Shown one piece after another: positions 50,932-60,930 of a stretch of 64,000 nucleotides of DNA (the stretch's first letter is position 1; every line of letters begins with the position of its first letter). The stretch is from Oscillospiraceae bacterium. GTDB taxonomy: Bacteria; Bacillota; Clostridia; Oscillospirales; Ruminococcaceae. The position numbers were made by a program, and so were the translations under genes. The stretch lies in the NCBI GenBank assembly GCA_031260665.1, contig JAISLD010000008.1, positions 37,196-101,195 on the forward strand, in the 5' to 3' direction. The notes beneath the pieces are model-generated. The model was not told the origin of the DNA. It did no database searches and worked only from the letters and a program-made list of their open reading frames with translations.

Positions 50932-51504
50932 TTACTTCACAATCTCGGCGAGATAACCCACGGGGAGGTTCAGTGTGTTGCTCTCGTCTGTGTCGATGTG
51001 CGCCGCCTCGGTGAACGAGTCGCGAACACGCACCACCACGTCGTCAAGCAGCGCCGCTCTGCCTGTGCCCGCGATTTTCAGCTTGATGATGTCGCCATTG
51101 TTCAGCCCGTTTTCTTCAGCAAACTTCGGCGTCATGTGCGCGTGGCGTTTCGCCACGATCACGCCCTCGGCGATAGTCAGCTCGCCTGCAGGGCCAATCA
51201 GCGTGCAGCCGGGAGTGCCTTTCACGTCGCCCGACTCGCGAATGTCAATCTTCACGCCGACAGAGCGTGCGTCAGTCGCCGATAACTCAACTTGAACCGC
51301 CGCCCTGCACGGACCGAGAATCGACACGCCGGCAATCTCTCGCTTCGGTCCTTTCACGGTCACGCGTTCGTCGCAGACAAACTCGGTCGGTTGTGACAGC
51401 CTTTTCTTTTCGGTCAGCGTCGCGCCTTTGCCGAACAACGCCTCGAGCGCTTCTTCGGTGACGTGAATGTGACGCGCCGATGTTTCAACAAGAATCTTTG
51501 CCAT
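50932..51504 (-). CDS. pduL: Phosphate propanoyltransferase (PduL family)
   Basis: Interconverts acyl-CoA and acyl phosphate; the family includes propanoyl and acetyl enzymes. 190 residues with two similar halves: SARHIHVTEEALEALFG with zinc-binding histidines at the N-terminus, GPCRAAVQVELSATDA near 64, and KRHAHMTPKFAEENGL near 117. No microcompartment genes and no encapsulation-type N-terminal extension are seen, so it is probably a housekeeping phosphotransacetylase. Confidence 0.92.
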   Translation of the reverse strand: MAKILVETSARHIHVTEEALEALFGKGATLTEKKRLSQPTEFVCDERVTVKGPKREIAGVSILGPCRAAVQVELSATDARSVGVKIDIRESGDVKGTPGCTLIGPAGELTIAEGVIVAKRHAHMTPKFAEENGLNNGDIIKLKIAGTGRAALLDDVVVRVRDSFTEAAHIDTDESNTLNLPVGYLAEIVK

Positions 51505-51528
51505 TTTGTTGCTCCTTTATATTTGTAT

Positions 51529-51645
51529 TTACATACCGGTCCAGAATGTCGGGTCGAAGATAATGCCGAGAAGAATACCGACAGCGAGAATCCCCGCCCC
51601 GATACGCACGACCCACTTCATTCCCTCGCGTTGTTTCTTATTCAT
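51529..51645 (-). CDS. Small membrane peptide, 38 residues, between engB and pduL
   Basis: Starts MNKKQREGMKWVVRI, one hydrophobic segment (about 14-30), end IIFDPTFWTGM. Its ATG overlaps the engB stop by 8 bases, with AAGGA upstream, so it is translationally coupled. It is too short for usual gene callers but has every sign of a real gene. Function unknown. Confidence 0.65.
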   Translation of the reverse strand: MNKKQREGMKWVVRIGAGILAVGILLGIIFDPTFWTGM

Positions 51646-52261
51646 CGCTTTTTTCCTTTTCTCCTGTTGAGAGTTGTGTGATTATGTGGCGAAGCTCGTT
51701 TAGCCCAAGCCCGTTTATCGCTGAGAATTCAACGACCTTGACCGCGTCGGGTTCGATTTCAAGCAAACTCATCTGCTCACGAAACATCACGCGGTTCGCC
51801 TCGGTTTCGTTTTTGCTCAGTTTGTCGGCTTTGGTGAGAACAATGACGAACGGTATCTCGGTAGTGATGAAGAAGTTGATGGAGTTGAGGTCGTCTTTCG
51901 TCGGTTTGTGGCGAAAGTCAATCAGCAGGAACACGACCTCAAGCGACTCCGCCCTGCTCTCGAAGTACCCGCTCACCAAACTTGCGTAACGCCGCCGTTC
52001 GTTTTGCGGCTGTTTTGCAAAGCCATAACCCGGCAAATCGACGAGATAAACGTCGCCTGCCGAGTAGAAGTTGACTGTGCCCGTCTTGCCCGGTGTGTTG
52101 CTGACACGCGCAAGGCTTTTGCGCCCGAACAAGGCGTTCAGCATTGACGATTTGCCGACGTTGCTTCGCCCCACGAACGCGAACTCGGGCTTGTCACATG
52201 GGGGCAGTTGCTCTTTGGTGCCGTATGCGGCGCAAAACTGCGCGCTTTTGAAATCAATCAA
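51638..52261 (-). CDS. engB: Ribosome biogenesis GTP-binding protein YsxC/EngB
   Basis: GTPase of 50S assembly. 207 residues with Walker A GRSNVGKSSMLNALFG near 31, VDLPGYGFAK near 74 and TKAD near 143. The start is a TTG with AGGAGA upstream on the - strand. Followed by the 38-residue peptide and pduL genes. Confidence 0.95.
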   Translation of the reverse strand: MIDFKSAQFCAAYGTKEQLPPCDKPEFAFVGRSNVGKSSMLNALFGRKSLARVSNTPGKTGTVNFYSAGDVYLVDLPGYGFAKQPQNERRRYASLVSGYFESRAESLEVVFLLIDFRHKPTKDDLNSINFFITTEIPFVIVLTKADKLSKNETEANRVMFREQMSLLEIEPDAVKVVEFSAINGLGLNELRHIITQLSTGEKEKSDE

Positions 52262-52272
52262 GGATTCTCCTG

Positions 52273-54666
52273 TTAAAATTTGGTGAAGCGTGACGCTTCT
52301 GCTTTTATGCGCCAGATGTTCTCTGCATAGTCTTTGATGGTGCGGTCGCTGCTGAAGAACCCCGCGTTAACGGCGTTAAGCCAGCACTTTTTGTAGAAAC
52401 CGCGCTTGTCGCCCACAAAGTCGCGGTTCAGCTGAAGTTTGGCGTCAACGTAGGAACGGAGGTCGTAAAGCAGATAGTAGTTATCCGCTTTGTGCCAACT
52501 CGCGCCCTCAAGAAGCGAGTAGTACAGCTCGCGGAAGTTGCCGCTGCCATCGTCTGACAACGTGCCGTCTATCAGTGAGAGGAGGACTTTCTCTATCTTG
52601 CTGTCGTCAAGGATAATCTTGCGCGGGTCATAGTTTGGACCGAACTTTTCTATATCTTCCACCTTGGCACCGAAGATGTAGTTGTTCTCCTCGCCTGCTT
52701 CACGCACAATCTCGATGTTCGCCCCGTCATAGGTGCCGAGTGTGACCGTGCCGTTTTGCATAAACTTCATGTTCCCGGTGCCCGAAGCTTCCGTGCCCGC
52801 AGTGCTGATTTGCTCTGACACGTCGGCGCCGCTGACCAAATATTCCGCGTAAGACACGTTGTAGTTTTGCACGAACAGAACTTTAATGAGGTCGCGAAGC
52901 TGCGGGTCGCTTTTAATGAATTTCGCTATCTCGTTGATGTATTTGATGATTGTTTTGGCACGAGTATAAGCGGGTGCGGCTTTTGCGCCGAAGATGAAGG
53001 CGGTCGGCTGAAAGTCTTTTATCTCGCCCGACTTTATCCCGTAGGCGATGTAGAGAATAGAAAAGGCGTTAAGCAGCTGACGCTTGTATTCGTGGAGCCG
53101 CTTCACTTGCACGTCGAAGATAAACGACGGCGCAATTTTCACGCCCTCGCGCTTCTCGATGTAATCCGCGAGCTTTTGCTTTCGTATTTCTTTGATACGA
53201 ACAAACTTGTCAATCACCGACATGTCGTCCGCGTACTTAGCGAGGGGCTTCAGCTTGTCGGTGTCGCGCACCCAGTCGCCACTGCCGAGAAGCTCTGTGA
53301 ACAACGCCGACAACTCGGGGTTGCAGAGAGCAAGCCAACGGCGTGGAGTTATGCCGTTGGTTTTGTTTTGGAATTTCTCGGGGTCAAGCGAGTACCAGTC
53401 TTTCAGCACCGAGGCTTTCAGTATCTCAGTGTGAATCTCCGCCACTCCGTTGACCGCGCCGCCCGCATAGACAGCGGTGCGCGCCATGTGAGCCACGGTG
53501 TTGCTGTTTGAAATCAGTTTCATATTCTCAATGTGCGCCTTGGTGAAGTCCTTGGCGTACATTTCAGATATGAACCGCTCGTTTAGTTGAACCAGCACCT
53601 TGAACAGACGCGGCACAACGTCAATCAGCATTGTGCTGTCCCACTTCTCAAGTGCTTCGGGCATGATTGTGTGGTTGGTGTAGTTAAACGTGCGTTTAGC
53701 GATATCAAACGCCGCGTCAAAGTCAAGGTTATAGACACGCGTAAGCTCGTCGATAAGGGCGGGGATAGCGAGAACAGGGTGCGTGTCGTTCAGCTGAATC
53801 GCGTGGTACTTGTGGAAGTCGCGGAGGTCACGCCCCGCGTTTAGGTGATGACGAATCGCGTCTTTGACAGAAGCGGTCGAGAAGAAAACCTCTTGCTTCA
53901 GCCGCAGAAGCCGCCCCTCGTAAGAGTTGTCGTTCGGATAAAGCACAGCCGAGATGTTTTCGGCTTCACGGTCGGAAGCGGTTGCGCCGAGATAGTCGCC
54001 GCGGTCAAACTTGGCGAAATCAAAGCCGCTTGTTCCCTCGGCTTGCCACAAACGAAGCGTGCCGATGTGGTTTGTGCCGTACCCGATAATCGGCATATCG
54101 TAGGGAACCGCTCTCACAAACACACCGCCGCCGTATTCAACCACCACGCTCTCTTGTTCACGGCGAACGCTCCACGGGTCGCCAAACTGTGACCAGTTGT
54201 CGGCCGCTTCACATTGCCAACCGTTCACGAAAGACTGCCTGAACAGCCCGTACTTATAGCGTATGCCGTAGCCGTCAAGGGGGAGGTCAAGAGTCGCCGC
54301 GCTGTCCAAGAAGCAAGCGGCAAGCCGCCCAAGCCCACCGTTGCCGAGAGCCGCGTCCTCAATCTCCTCAAGTGAGTTGATATCCGCGCCGAGATCTTTC
54401 AGCAACGTGTCGGCGTTGCCGAGAAGCCCCAGACACAGCAGGTTGTTATAGACAGCCCGCCCCATAAGGAACTCCATTGACAGATACATTGCGCGCCGAC
54501 TTGAGAGGTGCGCCTTTGTCGATTTGTTCCACGAGGGAGCAATCAGCTCTGTCACTTGCTCGCCGATTGCGTTGTGAAGTTGCCACGGTGTGGCTTTGTC
54601 GGCCGAAACGCCGTACTTTGTTTCAAGGTTTGATATCAGTTTCGCTTTATCGAGTGAGTATGGCAT
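52273..54666 (-). CDS. glgP: Glycogen/alpha-glucan phosphorylase
   Basis: Releases glucose-1-phosphate from alpha-1,4-glucans using pyridoxal phosphate. 797 residues; the PLP Lys is in EASGTGNMKFMQNGTVTLGT near 630, and GNGGLGRLAACF near 108 is typical of the family. No glycogen synthesis gene is in the window. On the - strand between mntP and engB. Confidence 0.95.
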   Translation of the reverse strand: MPYSLDKAKLISNLETKYGVSADKATPWQLHNAIGEQVTELIAPSWNKSTKAHLSSRRAMYLSMEFLMGRAVYNNLLCLGLLGNADTLLKDLGADINSLEEIEDAALGNGGLGRLAACFLDSAATLDLPLDGYGIRYKYGLFRQSFVNGWQCEAADNWSQFGDPWSVRREQESVVVEYGGGVFVRAVPYDMPIIGYGTNHIGTLRLWQAEGTSGFDFAKFDRGDYLGATASDREAENISAVLYPNDNSYEGRLLRLKQEVFFSTASVKDAIRHHLNAGRDLRDFHKYHAIQLNDTHPVLAIPALIDELTRVYNLDFDAAFDIAKRTFNYTNHTIMPEALEKWDSTMLIDVVPRLFKVLVQLNERFISEMYAKDFTKAHIENMKLISNSNTVAHMARTAVYAGGAVNGVAEIHTEILKASVLKDWYSLDPEKFQNKTNGITPRRWLALCNPELSALFTELLGSGDWVRDTDKLKPLAKYADDMSVIDKFVRIKEIRKQKLADYIEKREGVKIAPSFIFDVQVKRLHEYKRQLLNAFSILYIAYGIKSGEIKDFQPTAFIFGAKAAPAYTRAKTIIKYINEIAKFIKSDPQLRDLIKVLFVQNYNVSYAEYLVSGADVSEQISTAGTEASGTGNMKFMQNGTVTLGTYDGANIEIVREAGEENNYIFGAKVEDIEKFGPNYDPRKIILDDSKIEKVLLSLIDGTLSDDGSGNFRELYYSLLEGASWHKADNYYLLYDLRSYVDAKLQLNRDFVGDKRGFYKKCWLNAVNAGFFSSDRTIKDYAENIWRIKAEASRFTKF

Positions 54667-54737
54667 AGTTATCTCGTTTGGAATTTATGTGGTTACACAA
54701 TTATAACATATAGTAGGCTTTAAGTCAACAAAGCACA

Positions 54738-55313
54738 TCACGCAATGCCCGATATAAACAGCTTGACGCCGACAGCTACCAACACCGTGCCACCGATAAG
54801 CCCCGCCTTTGAACCGAGGAGCGAGCCGAACTTTTTGCCCAGAAGCGCGCCGACAAAGCAGATGATAAACGTCACCGCACCGATAATCCCGACCGCGGCA
54901 AACGCGTTTGCGCCGTGAAGCCCCATTGCGGGGAAGCTGACACCGACCACAAGCGCGTCTATCGATGTGGCGACTGCCTGAACAGCCAAAGCGACAGGCG
55001 ACAGCACCGACTTCGCGGCTTTGTCGTCGTGGTGCTTCAGTGAATCGATAAACATCTTTGTTCCGATAACACCGAGGCAGATAAGCGCAACCCAAGGCGC
55101 GAACCGCTCAATCGTCGCGGCGAACAAGCTGCCGAGCAGATAGCCGAGAAGCGGCATTATCGCTTGCGCCACAGCAAAGATTGCCGCCACGATGAACGCG
55201 TGGCGTAACTTAAGCGGACTCAGCGCCATACCGTTGGCGGCGGACACGGCGAGTGCGTCCATTGAGAGGGCGACGCCTATGACGGCAGTTTGAAGAATAA
55301 GACTTATGTCCAT
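54738..55313 (-). CDS. mntP: Putative manganese efflux pump MntP
   Basis: 191 residues, six membrane segments, with the family's charged residues in SMDALAVSAANG near 17 and TSIDALVVGVSFP near 118. Exports Mn2+ in characterised members. No yybP-ykoY manganese riboswitch was recognised upstream; tgt ends only 8 bases away. Confidence 0.92.
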   Translation of the reverse strand: MDISLILQTAVIGVALSMDALAVSAANGMALSPLKLRHAFIVAAIFAVAQAIMPLLGYLLGSLFAATIERFAPWVALICLGVIGTKMFIDSLKHHDDKAAKSVLSPVALAVQAVATSIDALVVGVSFPAMGLHGANAFAAVGIIGAVTFIICFVGALLGKKFGSLLGSKAGLIGGTVLVAVGVKLFISGIA

Positions 55314-55321
55314 TAAGAATG

Positions 55322-56452
55322 TTATATCACTTTCCCGAGAATCGGCGTGTATTTCGCCCTGAACGCGGCGAAATCGCCTTGTTCAATCGACTGCCTTATC
55401 TCACGGATAAACGTGTTGTAGAAATAAAGATTGTGCAGAACGCCAAGCCTGCCCGCAAGGGTTTCGTCCGCTTTGAAAAGATGACGAAGATATGCGCGTG
55501 AGTGACGCTTGCAGGTGGGGCAACCGCAGTGTTCGTCAACGGGGCGGTCGTCTTTTGCGTATTTCTCGTTGGTGACGTGGGTTATCCCCGACCAAGTGAA
55601 GAGCGTGCCGTGACGAGCGTTCCGTGAAGGCATTACGCAGTCAAACATATCTATGCCGCGCGCTATCGCTTCGATGATGTTGACAGGCGTGCCGACACCC
55701 ATAAGATAGCGTGGCTTTGCGGTTGGCATATATGGCGCAACCGTGTCGATAACGCGATACATCACGTCGGCGGATTCACCGACAGCAAGCCCGCCGATTG
55801 CATAGCCGTCTAAGTCAAGGGCGGCAATGTCGGTCATGTGCTTGACCCGAATGTTGTCGTAGACACCGCCTTGGTTTATCCCAAACAGCATTTGCTTTTG
55901 GTTAAGAGTGTCGGGTAGAGAGTTCAGCCTGTCTATCTCATCTTTACAGCGGACAAGCCAGCGAGTGGTGCGAGCCGCCGATTTCTCGACATAATCGTAG
56001 GGAGAAGGGTTCGCCACACATTCATCAAATGCCATTGCGATATCCGAACCGAGGTTTGACTGAATCTGTATGCTTTCCTCCGCTCCCATAAAGATTTTGC
56101 GTCCGTCAATGTGAGATGAGAAGTAAACGCCTTCTTCTTTTATCTTTCTCAGTTTAGCGAGCGAGAAAACCTGAAAGCCGCCGCTGTCAGTGAGGAGCGG
56201 TCCGTCCCAGCCCGTGAAGCGGTGCAAGCCGCCGAGACGACGAATCAGCTTGTCGCCGGGACGCAGGTGGAGATGATAGGTGTTCGACAGCATAACTTGA
56301 CACTCTGTGTCGAGCAGGTCAAACGCCGAAACCGCGCCTTTCACCGCACCCGCGGTCGCCACGTTCATAAAGAACGGCGTTTCGACCGTGCCGTGTGCCG
56401 TGGTCAACCGTCCGCGTCTTGCGTTGCCATCTGTTGTTATAAGTTCAAACAT
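55322..56452 (-). CDS. tgt: Queuine/preQ1 tRNA-guanine transglycosylase
   Basis: Exchanges guanine-34 for preQ1 in GUN-anticodon tRNAs. 376 residues: TPFFMNVATAG near 25, DSGGFQVFSL near 90 (catalytic Asp), and a zinc site CGCPTC with a further His near 345. Codons 20-35 of this gene are repeated, with three changes in 52 bases, between asd and queA (43314-43365). Confidence 0.96.
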   Translation of the reverse strand: MFELITTDGNARRGRLTTAHGTVETPFFMNVATAGAVKGAVSAFDLLDTECQVMLSNTYHLHLRPGDKLIRRLGGLHRFTGWDGPLLTDSGGFQVFSLAKLRKIKEEGVYFSSHIDGRKIFMGAEESIQIQSNLGSDIAMAFDECVANPSPYDYVEKSAARTTRWLVRCKDEIDRLNSLPDTLNQKQMLFGINQGGVYDNIRVKHMTDIAALDLDGYAIGGLAVGESADVMYRVIDTVAPYMPTAKPRYLMGVGTPVNIIEAIARGIDMFDCVMPSRNARHGTLFTWSGITHVTNEKYAKDDRPVDEHCGCPTCKRHSRAYLRHLFKADETLAGRLGVLHNLYFYNTFIREIRQSIEQGDFAAFRAKYTPILGKVI

Positions 56453-56483
56453 ATTTCCTGTTCAGGTTTTGCAGCGGCGTCAG

Positions 56484-58724
56484 CTACACGCGTTCAACCG
56501 TGATGACGCCGCTTACTTTTTTCAGCTTCTCAATCAGCATTGTCAGTTCTTTGGTGCTTGAGGTTTTCACTTTTGTGGTGATTAGCCCGTTGCCGTTCTT
56601 CAGTGTACGCGAGGACGACTCGCTGATGAAGAACCCGTTTTCCATAAACACGCCCGTCACGTCATAAAGAAGCCCAATGCGGTCGTCGGCGACGACATCG
56701 ATTGTTGTGACAAACGAGCGGTCTTTTTTGCCGTCGTATGTTCCGTTGTCATAGAGTTCACCGCCGCTGTCCCACGATACGTTGACCCACCTGTCGGGTG
56801 TGCTTTTCTCGCGCAAGTCGTCAAGATTATGGCAATCGGCACGGTGAACCGTGATGCCTTTCAGCCGCGTGACAAAACCAACGATATCGTCGCCCGGGAG
56901 CGGACCGCAACAGTTTGCCAAATGAATATCTATGTCGGAGTCGCCGTTAACCACGACTTTCCACTTGCCGCTGCCCCGCCGCTTTTGCGGAACAAACACT
57001 TTCAGTTCATTGTTGGCGGTTGCTCTTTCCGCTGTCTTTGCCATAACCAGCAGCTTCGGCGTTATGCTTGACAACAACACGCCGCCGTAACCAATCGCCG
57101 CGTAAAGGTCGTCAACCGTGGACAATCGCTGACGAAGCGTCAAGTCTTTCAGCAACTCGGGCGTTGGCTCAAGACCTGCGCGCTTTATCTCGCCGTCAAG
57201 TTTCTTCTTGCCTTCTTCTATGTTCTCGGCGCGGCGTTCTTTCTTGAACCACGCCTGTATCTTTGAACGTGCCTCGCTTGTCTTTGCTTTTTCAAGCCAG
57301 CTTCGCTTTGGCCCGGCGTTTGGCGACTTTGAGGTGCGAATCTCGACCATATCGCCTGTTTGCAGTTCATAGTCAAGCCCCGTGATTTTGCCGCCTGTCT
57401 TTGCGTCTTGCATACGGTGACCGACTTGCGTGTGAATCGCGTAGGCAAAGTCGATAACCGTGCTACCTTTCGGCAGAATCTTCACCTCGCCTTTGGGGGT
57501 GAAGACATATATCTCGTCTGAATCCACCGTGTCTTTTATCGACTGTGTGAGGAGGTTCGGGTCGGCTGACTCTTGTTGCTGCCGAATCAGCAGGTTTATC
57601 CAGCTTGTTTTGCCCATCTCCGAGTGGGAAGCGTTTACGCTGTCTTTATACTGCCAGTGTGCCGCGATACCGTAGAGGGCGTCCTCCTGCATACGTTCTG
57701 TACGAATCTGCACCTCAAACGGCAAACCTTTGCGGTCGCCGCTTGTCGTCCCGCTCATCACCGTCGTGTGAAGCGAGCGGTATCCGTTTGCCTTTGGGGT
57801 GCTGATGTAATCCTTGAATCGACCGGGCACAGCGACAAACAGGCTGTGAATAAGCCCGAGAACATTGTAGCAGCTGGTTTTCGCGTCGCCTGTGCTGTCT
57901 GATATGATAATCCGAACCGCGTATGTATCCCACAATTCGTCAAAGGTTTTGCCCCCGAGATAAACTTTCTTGTATATCCCGTAATGGCTTTTCACCCTGC
58001 CCTCAATGCGGAAGTTGCAGTATCCCGTCAGTTGCTCGGAGATACGCCGCTGAATGTTTTCAATCAACCGTTCGCGTTCCTCGCGGTTGATGTTGAGGTA
58101 CGCTTCTATCTCATCGTAGGCGTACTTGTCAAGATAAAACAAAGCAAGGTCGCCCATCTCGTCAGACATCTTGTGGATACCGCAACGGCGTGCAATCGGT
58201 GCGTAGAACGTAATCGTTTCTTTCGCGATTTTGCGCTGCTTTTCGGGGCTAAGAGCGGATAATGTGCGCATATTATGCAGTCGGTCCGCTAACTTTATGA
58301 CAATCACTCGCGGGTCTTTCGACATTGCGATGAGGATTTTGCGGATATTTTCGGCGTGAGCCTCGTCGTCGGTGAGAAGCGGCACTCTGCCTATTTTGGT
58401 TACGCCGTCAACCAAGAAAGCCACGTCTTGACCAAAACGCCGCCGTATCTCGTCAAGCGAAACGTCGGTGTCCTCCACCACGTCGTGAAGGAGCGAGGAC
58501 ACAATGGTGTCGGTGTCCATATTATAATCAAGCAGTATGTCCGCAACGGCAAGCGGGTGCATAATATACGGTTCGCCTGATTTGCGGTTTTGACCTTCGT
58601 GGTTCTCTCTCGCGAAGTCGTAAGCGGCACGGATTTGCTTTAAGTCATACGCCACTTCACCTGTGCCGAGCCTATCGGACGCGGCGTCAGCCTTTTTAAG
58701 CAGGTCGTCTATAGTAGTTTGCAT
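56484..58724 (-). CDS. relA: Bifunctional (p)ppGpp synthetase/hydrolase RelA/SpoT
   Basis: Makes and degrades the stringent alarmone. 746 residues: an HD hydrolase domain with LLHDVVEDTD near 78, a synthetase domain (about 240-350, with YRSLHTTV), TGS (about 400-460), a zinc-finger region with CCGPLPGDD near 615, and a C-terminal ACT domain. Both hydrolase and synthetase residues appear intact. Lies between recJ and tgt. Confidence 0.96.
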   Translation of the reverse strand: MQTTIDDLLKKADAASDRLGTGEVAYDLKQIRAAYDFARENHEGQNRKSGEPYIMHPLAVADILLDYNMDTDTIVSSLLHDVVEDTDVSLDEIRRRFGQDVAFLVDGVTKIGRVPLLTDDEAHAENIRKILIAMSKDPRVIVIKLADRLHNMRTLSALSPEKQRKIAKETITFYAPIARRCGIHKMSDEMGDLALFYLDKYAYDEIEAYLNINREERERLIENIQRRISEQLTGYCNFRIEGRVKSHYGIYKKVYLGGKTFDELWDTYAVRIIISDSTGDAKTSCYNVLGLIHSLFVAVPGRFKDYISTPKANGYRSLHTTVMSGTTSGDRKGLPFEVQIRTERMQEDALYGIAAHWQYKDSVNASHSEMGKTSWINLLIRQQQESADPNLLTQSIKDTVDSDEIYVFTPKGEVKILPKGSTVIDFAYAIHTQVGHRMQDAKTGGKITGLDYELQTGDMVEIRTSKSPNAGPKRSWLEKAKTSEARSKIQAWFKKERRAENIEEGKKKLDGEIKRAGLEPTPELLKDLTLRQRLSTVDDLYAAIGYGGVLLSSITPKLLVMAKTAERATANNELKVFVPQKRRGSGKWKVVVNGDSDIDIHLANCCGPLPGDDIVGFVTRLKGITVHRADCHNLDDLREKSTPDRWVNVSWDSGGELYDNGTYDGKKDRSFVTTIDVVADDRIGLLYDVTGVFMENGFFISESSSRTLKNGNGLITTKVKTSSTKELTMLIEKLKKVSGVITVERV

Positions 58725-58755
58725 AAGTTTACCTATTTAGTGATGCTAAATGATG

Positions 58756-60795
58756 CTAAATGATGCTAAGCGATGCGGCAAGCCTTTTAGAGGTCGGTGT
58801 GTCGCTCAAATCGGCTTTGCCGACTTGAGGCAGGAACTCCGCCCTGCCGTTTGTGAGAGTCGCCGCGATAATCCCCGCTTCTTTTAAGATATCTACGGCG
58901 ACACGAAAGCGGCAGACGTTTATCTTCTCCAAGAACGCCGCTTCTTCGGCATAGCGGAGCGTGTGGCTTTTAAGCAAATCGAACACTCGCCGAAACGTCG
59001 CGCTGTCGGGAGTTATTCTCTCAAGAAGTTTCTCGTTTGGTGTTTTGCCGAGTGAGAACTCCTCGTAAGCGGCTTCGGCCGCCGCGTATCTGTCCTGCAG
59101 GTCGGTCACGCCGCCGAGCCTTATGTCGTTTATGATAGCGGACACGCCGCCGCGTCCCGCGAAGTCGTCGATAAAAAGCGAAACCAGCACGTCGCATTTG
59201 TCGCCGCGATGATAAGCAAAGCTGTCGTATCCCATACGAAAGCAGAGAGCGCGCAGCGACTTGCCGCCTTGTGTGAACGTGACCGATATGTACGCGCCGT
59301 TCTTCAGCGGGGCGACTGATGAGATAACCAAACCTTTCAGCATAAACAGCGGTTCGGGGTTGCCTGCGCCGCAAGGTTGCAGCAGCTGAAGCTGTTCCAA
59401 CAGATTGACTGTTATGTCCTCGGTTTTGATGAGAGCGTCAACCGTGGTCGGGTCAATCGAGAAAGACTCGAAGTAGTCGTCGCAGTATTTGTCAATCAGC
59501 TCTTCAAACCGCGGGATATCCGCAGTTTTCAGGGAAAACCCACCTGCCCTTGAGTGACCGCCGTAACGTGTCAGTGCCTCGGAGCAAGCGGTGAGAAGCG
59601 GATAAATGGAAAGACCGCCGTTGCTTCTTGCGCTGCCTTTGGCGTCTTCGCCGTTTGTTGTGACGACGAGGACGGGCTTGCCGTGCTTCTCAAGCAGTTT
59701 GCCCGCCACTATCCCGATAACGCCTTGGTGCCAACCCTCACCCGACAGCAAAAGCACACGACGTGACAACCTCTCGGGGCTGTCAGACAAATGCCGCTCC
59801 GCTTCGTGCGCTATTTGGTCGCCGACCTCACGGCGTTTGACGTTGATTTCTTTCAGTTGTTTGGCAAGCAGCTTTGCTTCGTCGGGGTCGTCAGAGAGCA
59901 GCAGGTTCGCCGCGATTTCCGCTCCTGTGAATCGACCTGCCGAGTTAATCATCGGTATCAGCTTGTAAGAAAGAAAGTTGATGTCAACAACCGTGCCTGA
60001 AGCACCGGCTTCTTTAAGTAAGGCGCAAAGCCCCAAATTCTCGCTGTGTTCAATTCGAGGAAGAGCGAAGCGGACAAGGCGGCGGTTGAAGTCGGTCAGT
60101 GGCATAACATCGGCGATTGTGCCGAGTGCCGCAAGCACGCCGAACTCCTCAGCGACTTGCGCCTTGTTGCCCTCAAGGGCGGCGATTAGCTTGAGAGCAA
60201 CCACGCACCCTGCTGTCGCCTTAAACAGCGACGTGTCGTCAGCTTGGTGCGGATTGACGATTGCTTCAGCTGTCGGCAAGTCGCCCGAGGGTTGGTGGTG
60301 GTCGGTTATCACGAGTTTTACGCCGCTCTTTTGAAGAAACTCGGCTTCGGTGTTTGCCGATATGCCGTTGTCCACCGTGATAACGAGCTTCACTCCCTCA
60401 TCAACGAATGTTTGCAACGCTTCCGTGTTCAGCCCATAGCCTTCGGTTCGCGTCGGGATATACCAGCGGACGTCCGCGCCTGCCGCCTCGAGGTACTGCA
60501 CCAGCATAACAGTCGCGGTTATGCCGTCGCAGTCGTAGTCGCCGAATATCAGTATCGGGTCGTTCGCGGTGATTGCCGCTTGCACGGTTGTGACCGCTTT
60601 TTCCATATCTTTTAGCTCAAACGGGTCGCCAAAGGTGTCCGCCGCCGCTACAGGTTGAAACATCTCGTCTGCTTTTTCTATCGAATCTATGCCACGAGAG
60701 GCGAGCACATCGCATAACAGCGGCGACAAACCCGTCACGGTTGCTATCTCCGCCGCCTTGTCGGGCTGCCGCTCCCTTAAAATCCACTTCTTCAT
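58756..60795 (-). CDS. recJ: Single-stranded-DNA-specific exonuclease RecJ
   Basis: 5'-3' exonuclease of recombination and repair. 679 residues with the DHH motifs IFGDYDCDGITAT near 82, ITVDNGIS near 138, ITDHHQP near 159, and the DHHA1 motif GGHSRAGGFSL near 410. A 10-bp tandem duplication (TTTAGCATCA) lies at the stop codon. First gene of the recJ-relA-tgt-mntP-glgP-engB-pduL series. Confidence 0.95.
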   Translation of the reverse strand: MKKWILRERQPDKAAEIATVTGLSPLLCDVLASRGIDSIEKADEMFQPVAAADTFGDPFELKDMEKAVTTVQAAITANDPILIFGDYDCDGITATVMLVQYLEAAGADVRWYIPTRTEGYGLNTEALQTFVDEGVKLVITVDNGISANTEAEFLQKSGVKLVITDHHQPSGDLPTAEAIVNPHQADDTSLFKATAGCVVALKLIAALEGNKAQVAEEFGVLAALGTIADVMPLTDFNRRLVRFALPRIEHSENLGLCALLKEAGASGTVVDINFLSYKLIPMINSAGRFTGAEIAANLLLSDDPDEAKLLAKQLKEINVKRREVGDQIAHEAERHLSDSPERLSRRVLLLSGEGWHQGVIGIVAGKLLEKHGKPVLVVTTNGEDAKGSARSNGGLSIYPLLTACSEALTRYGGHSRAGGFSLKTADIPRFEELIDKYCDDYFESFSIDPTTVDALIKTEDITVNLLEQLQLLQPCGAGNPEPLFMLKGLVISSVAPLKNGAYISVTFTQGGKSLRALCFRMGYDSFAYHRGDKCDVLVSLFIDDFAGRGGVSAIINDIRLGGVTDLQDRYAAAEAAYEEFSLGKTPNEKLLERITPDSATFRRVFDLLKSHTLRYAEEAAFLEKINVCRFRVAVDILKEAGIIAATLTNGRAEFLPQVGKADLSDTPTSKRLAASLSII

Positions 60796-60930
60796 ATAAT
60801 GTTAATGTCCTTAAATGATTATATCGCCGATTAACTAATCGCTTAGTGTTCTCTATTATAGTTAATCGGTATACTCTTTCAGTTTAACTCTCCGCCGTTT
60901 CACGGCGGTTGGCGTAACAACGTATCCCAT

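Noticed and set aside
58160-58190. A DnaA box (TGTGGATAC) in relA
   Set aside because: A single imperfect match inside a coding region; no cluster.
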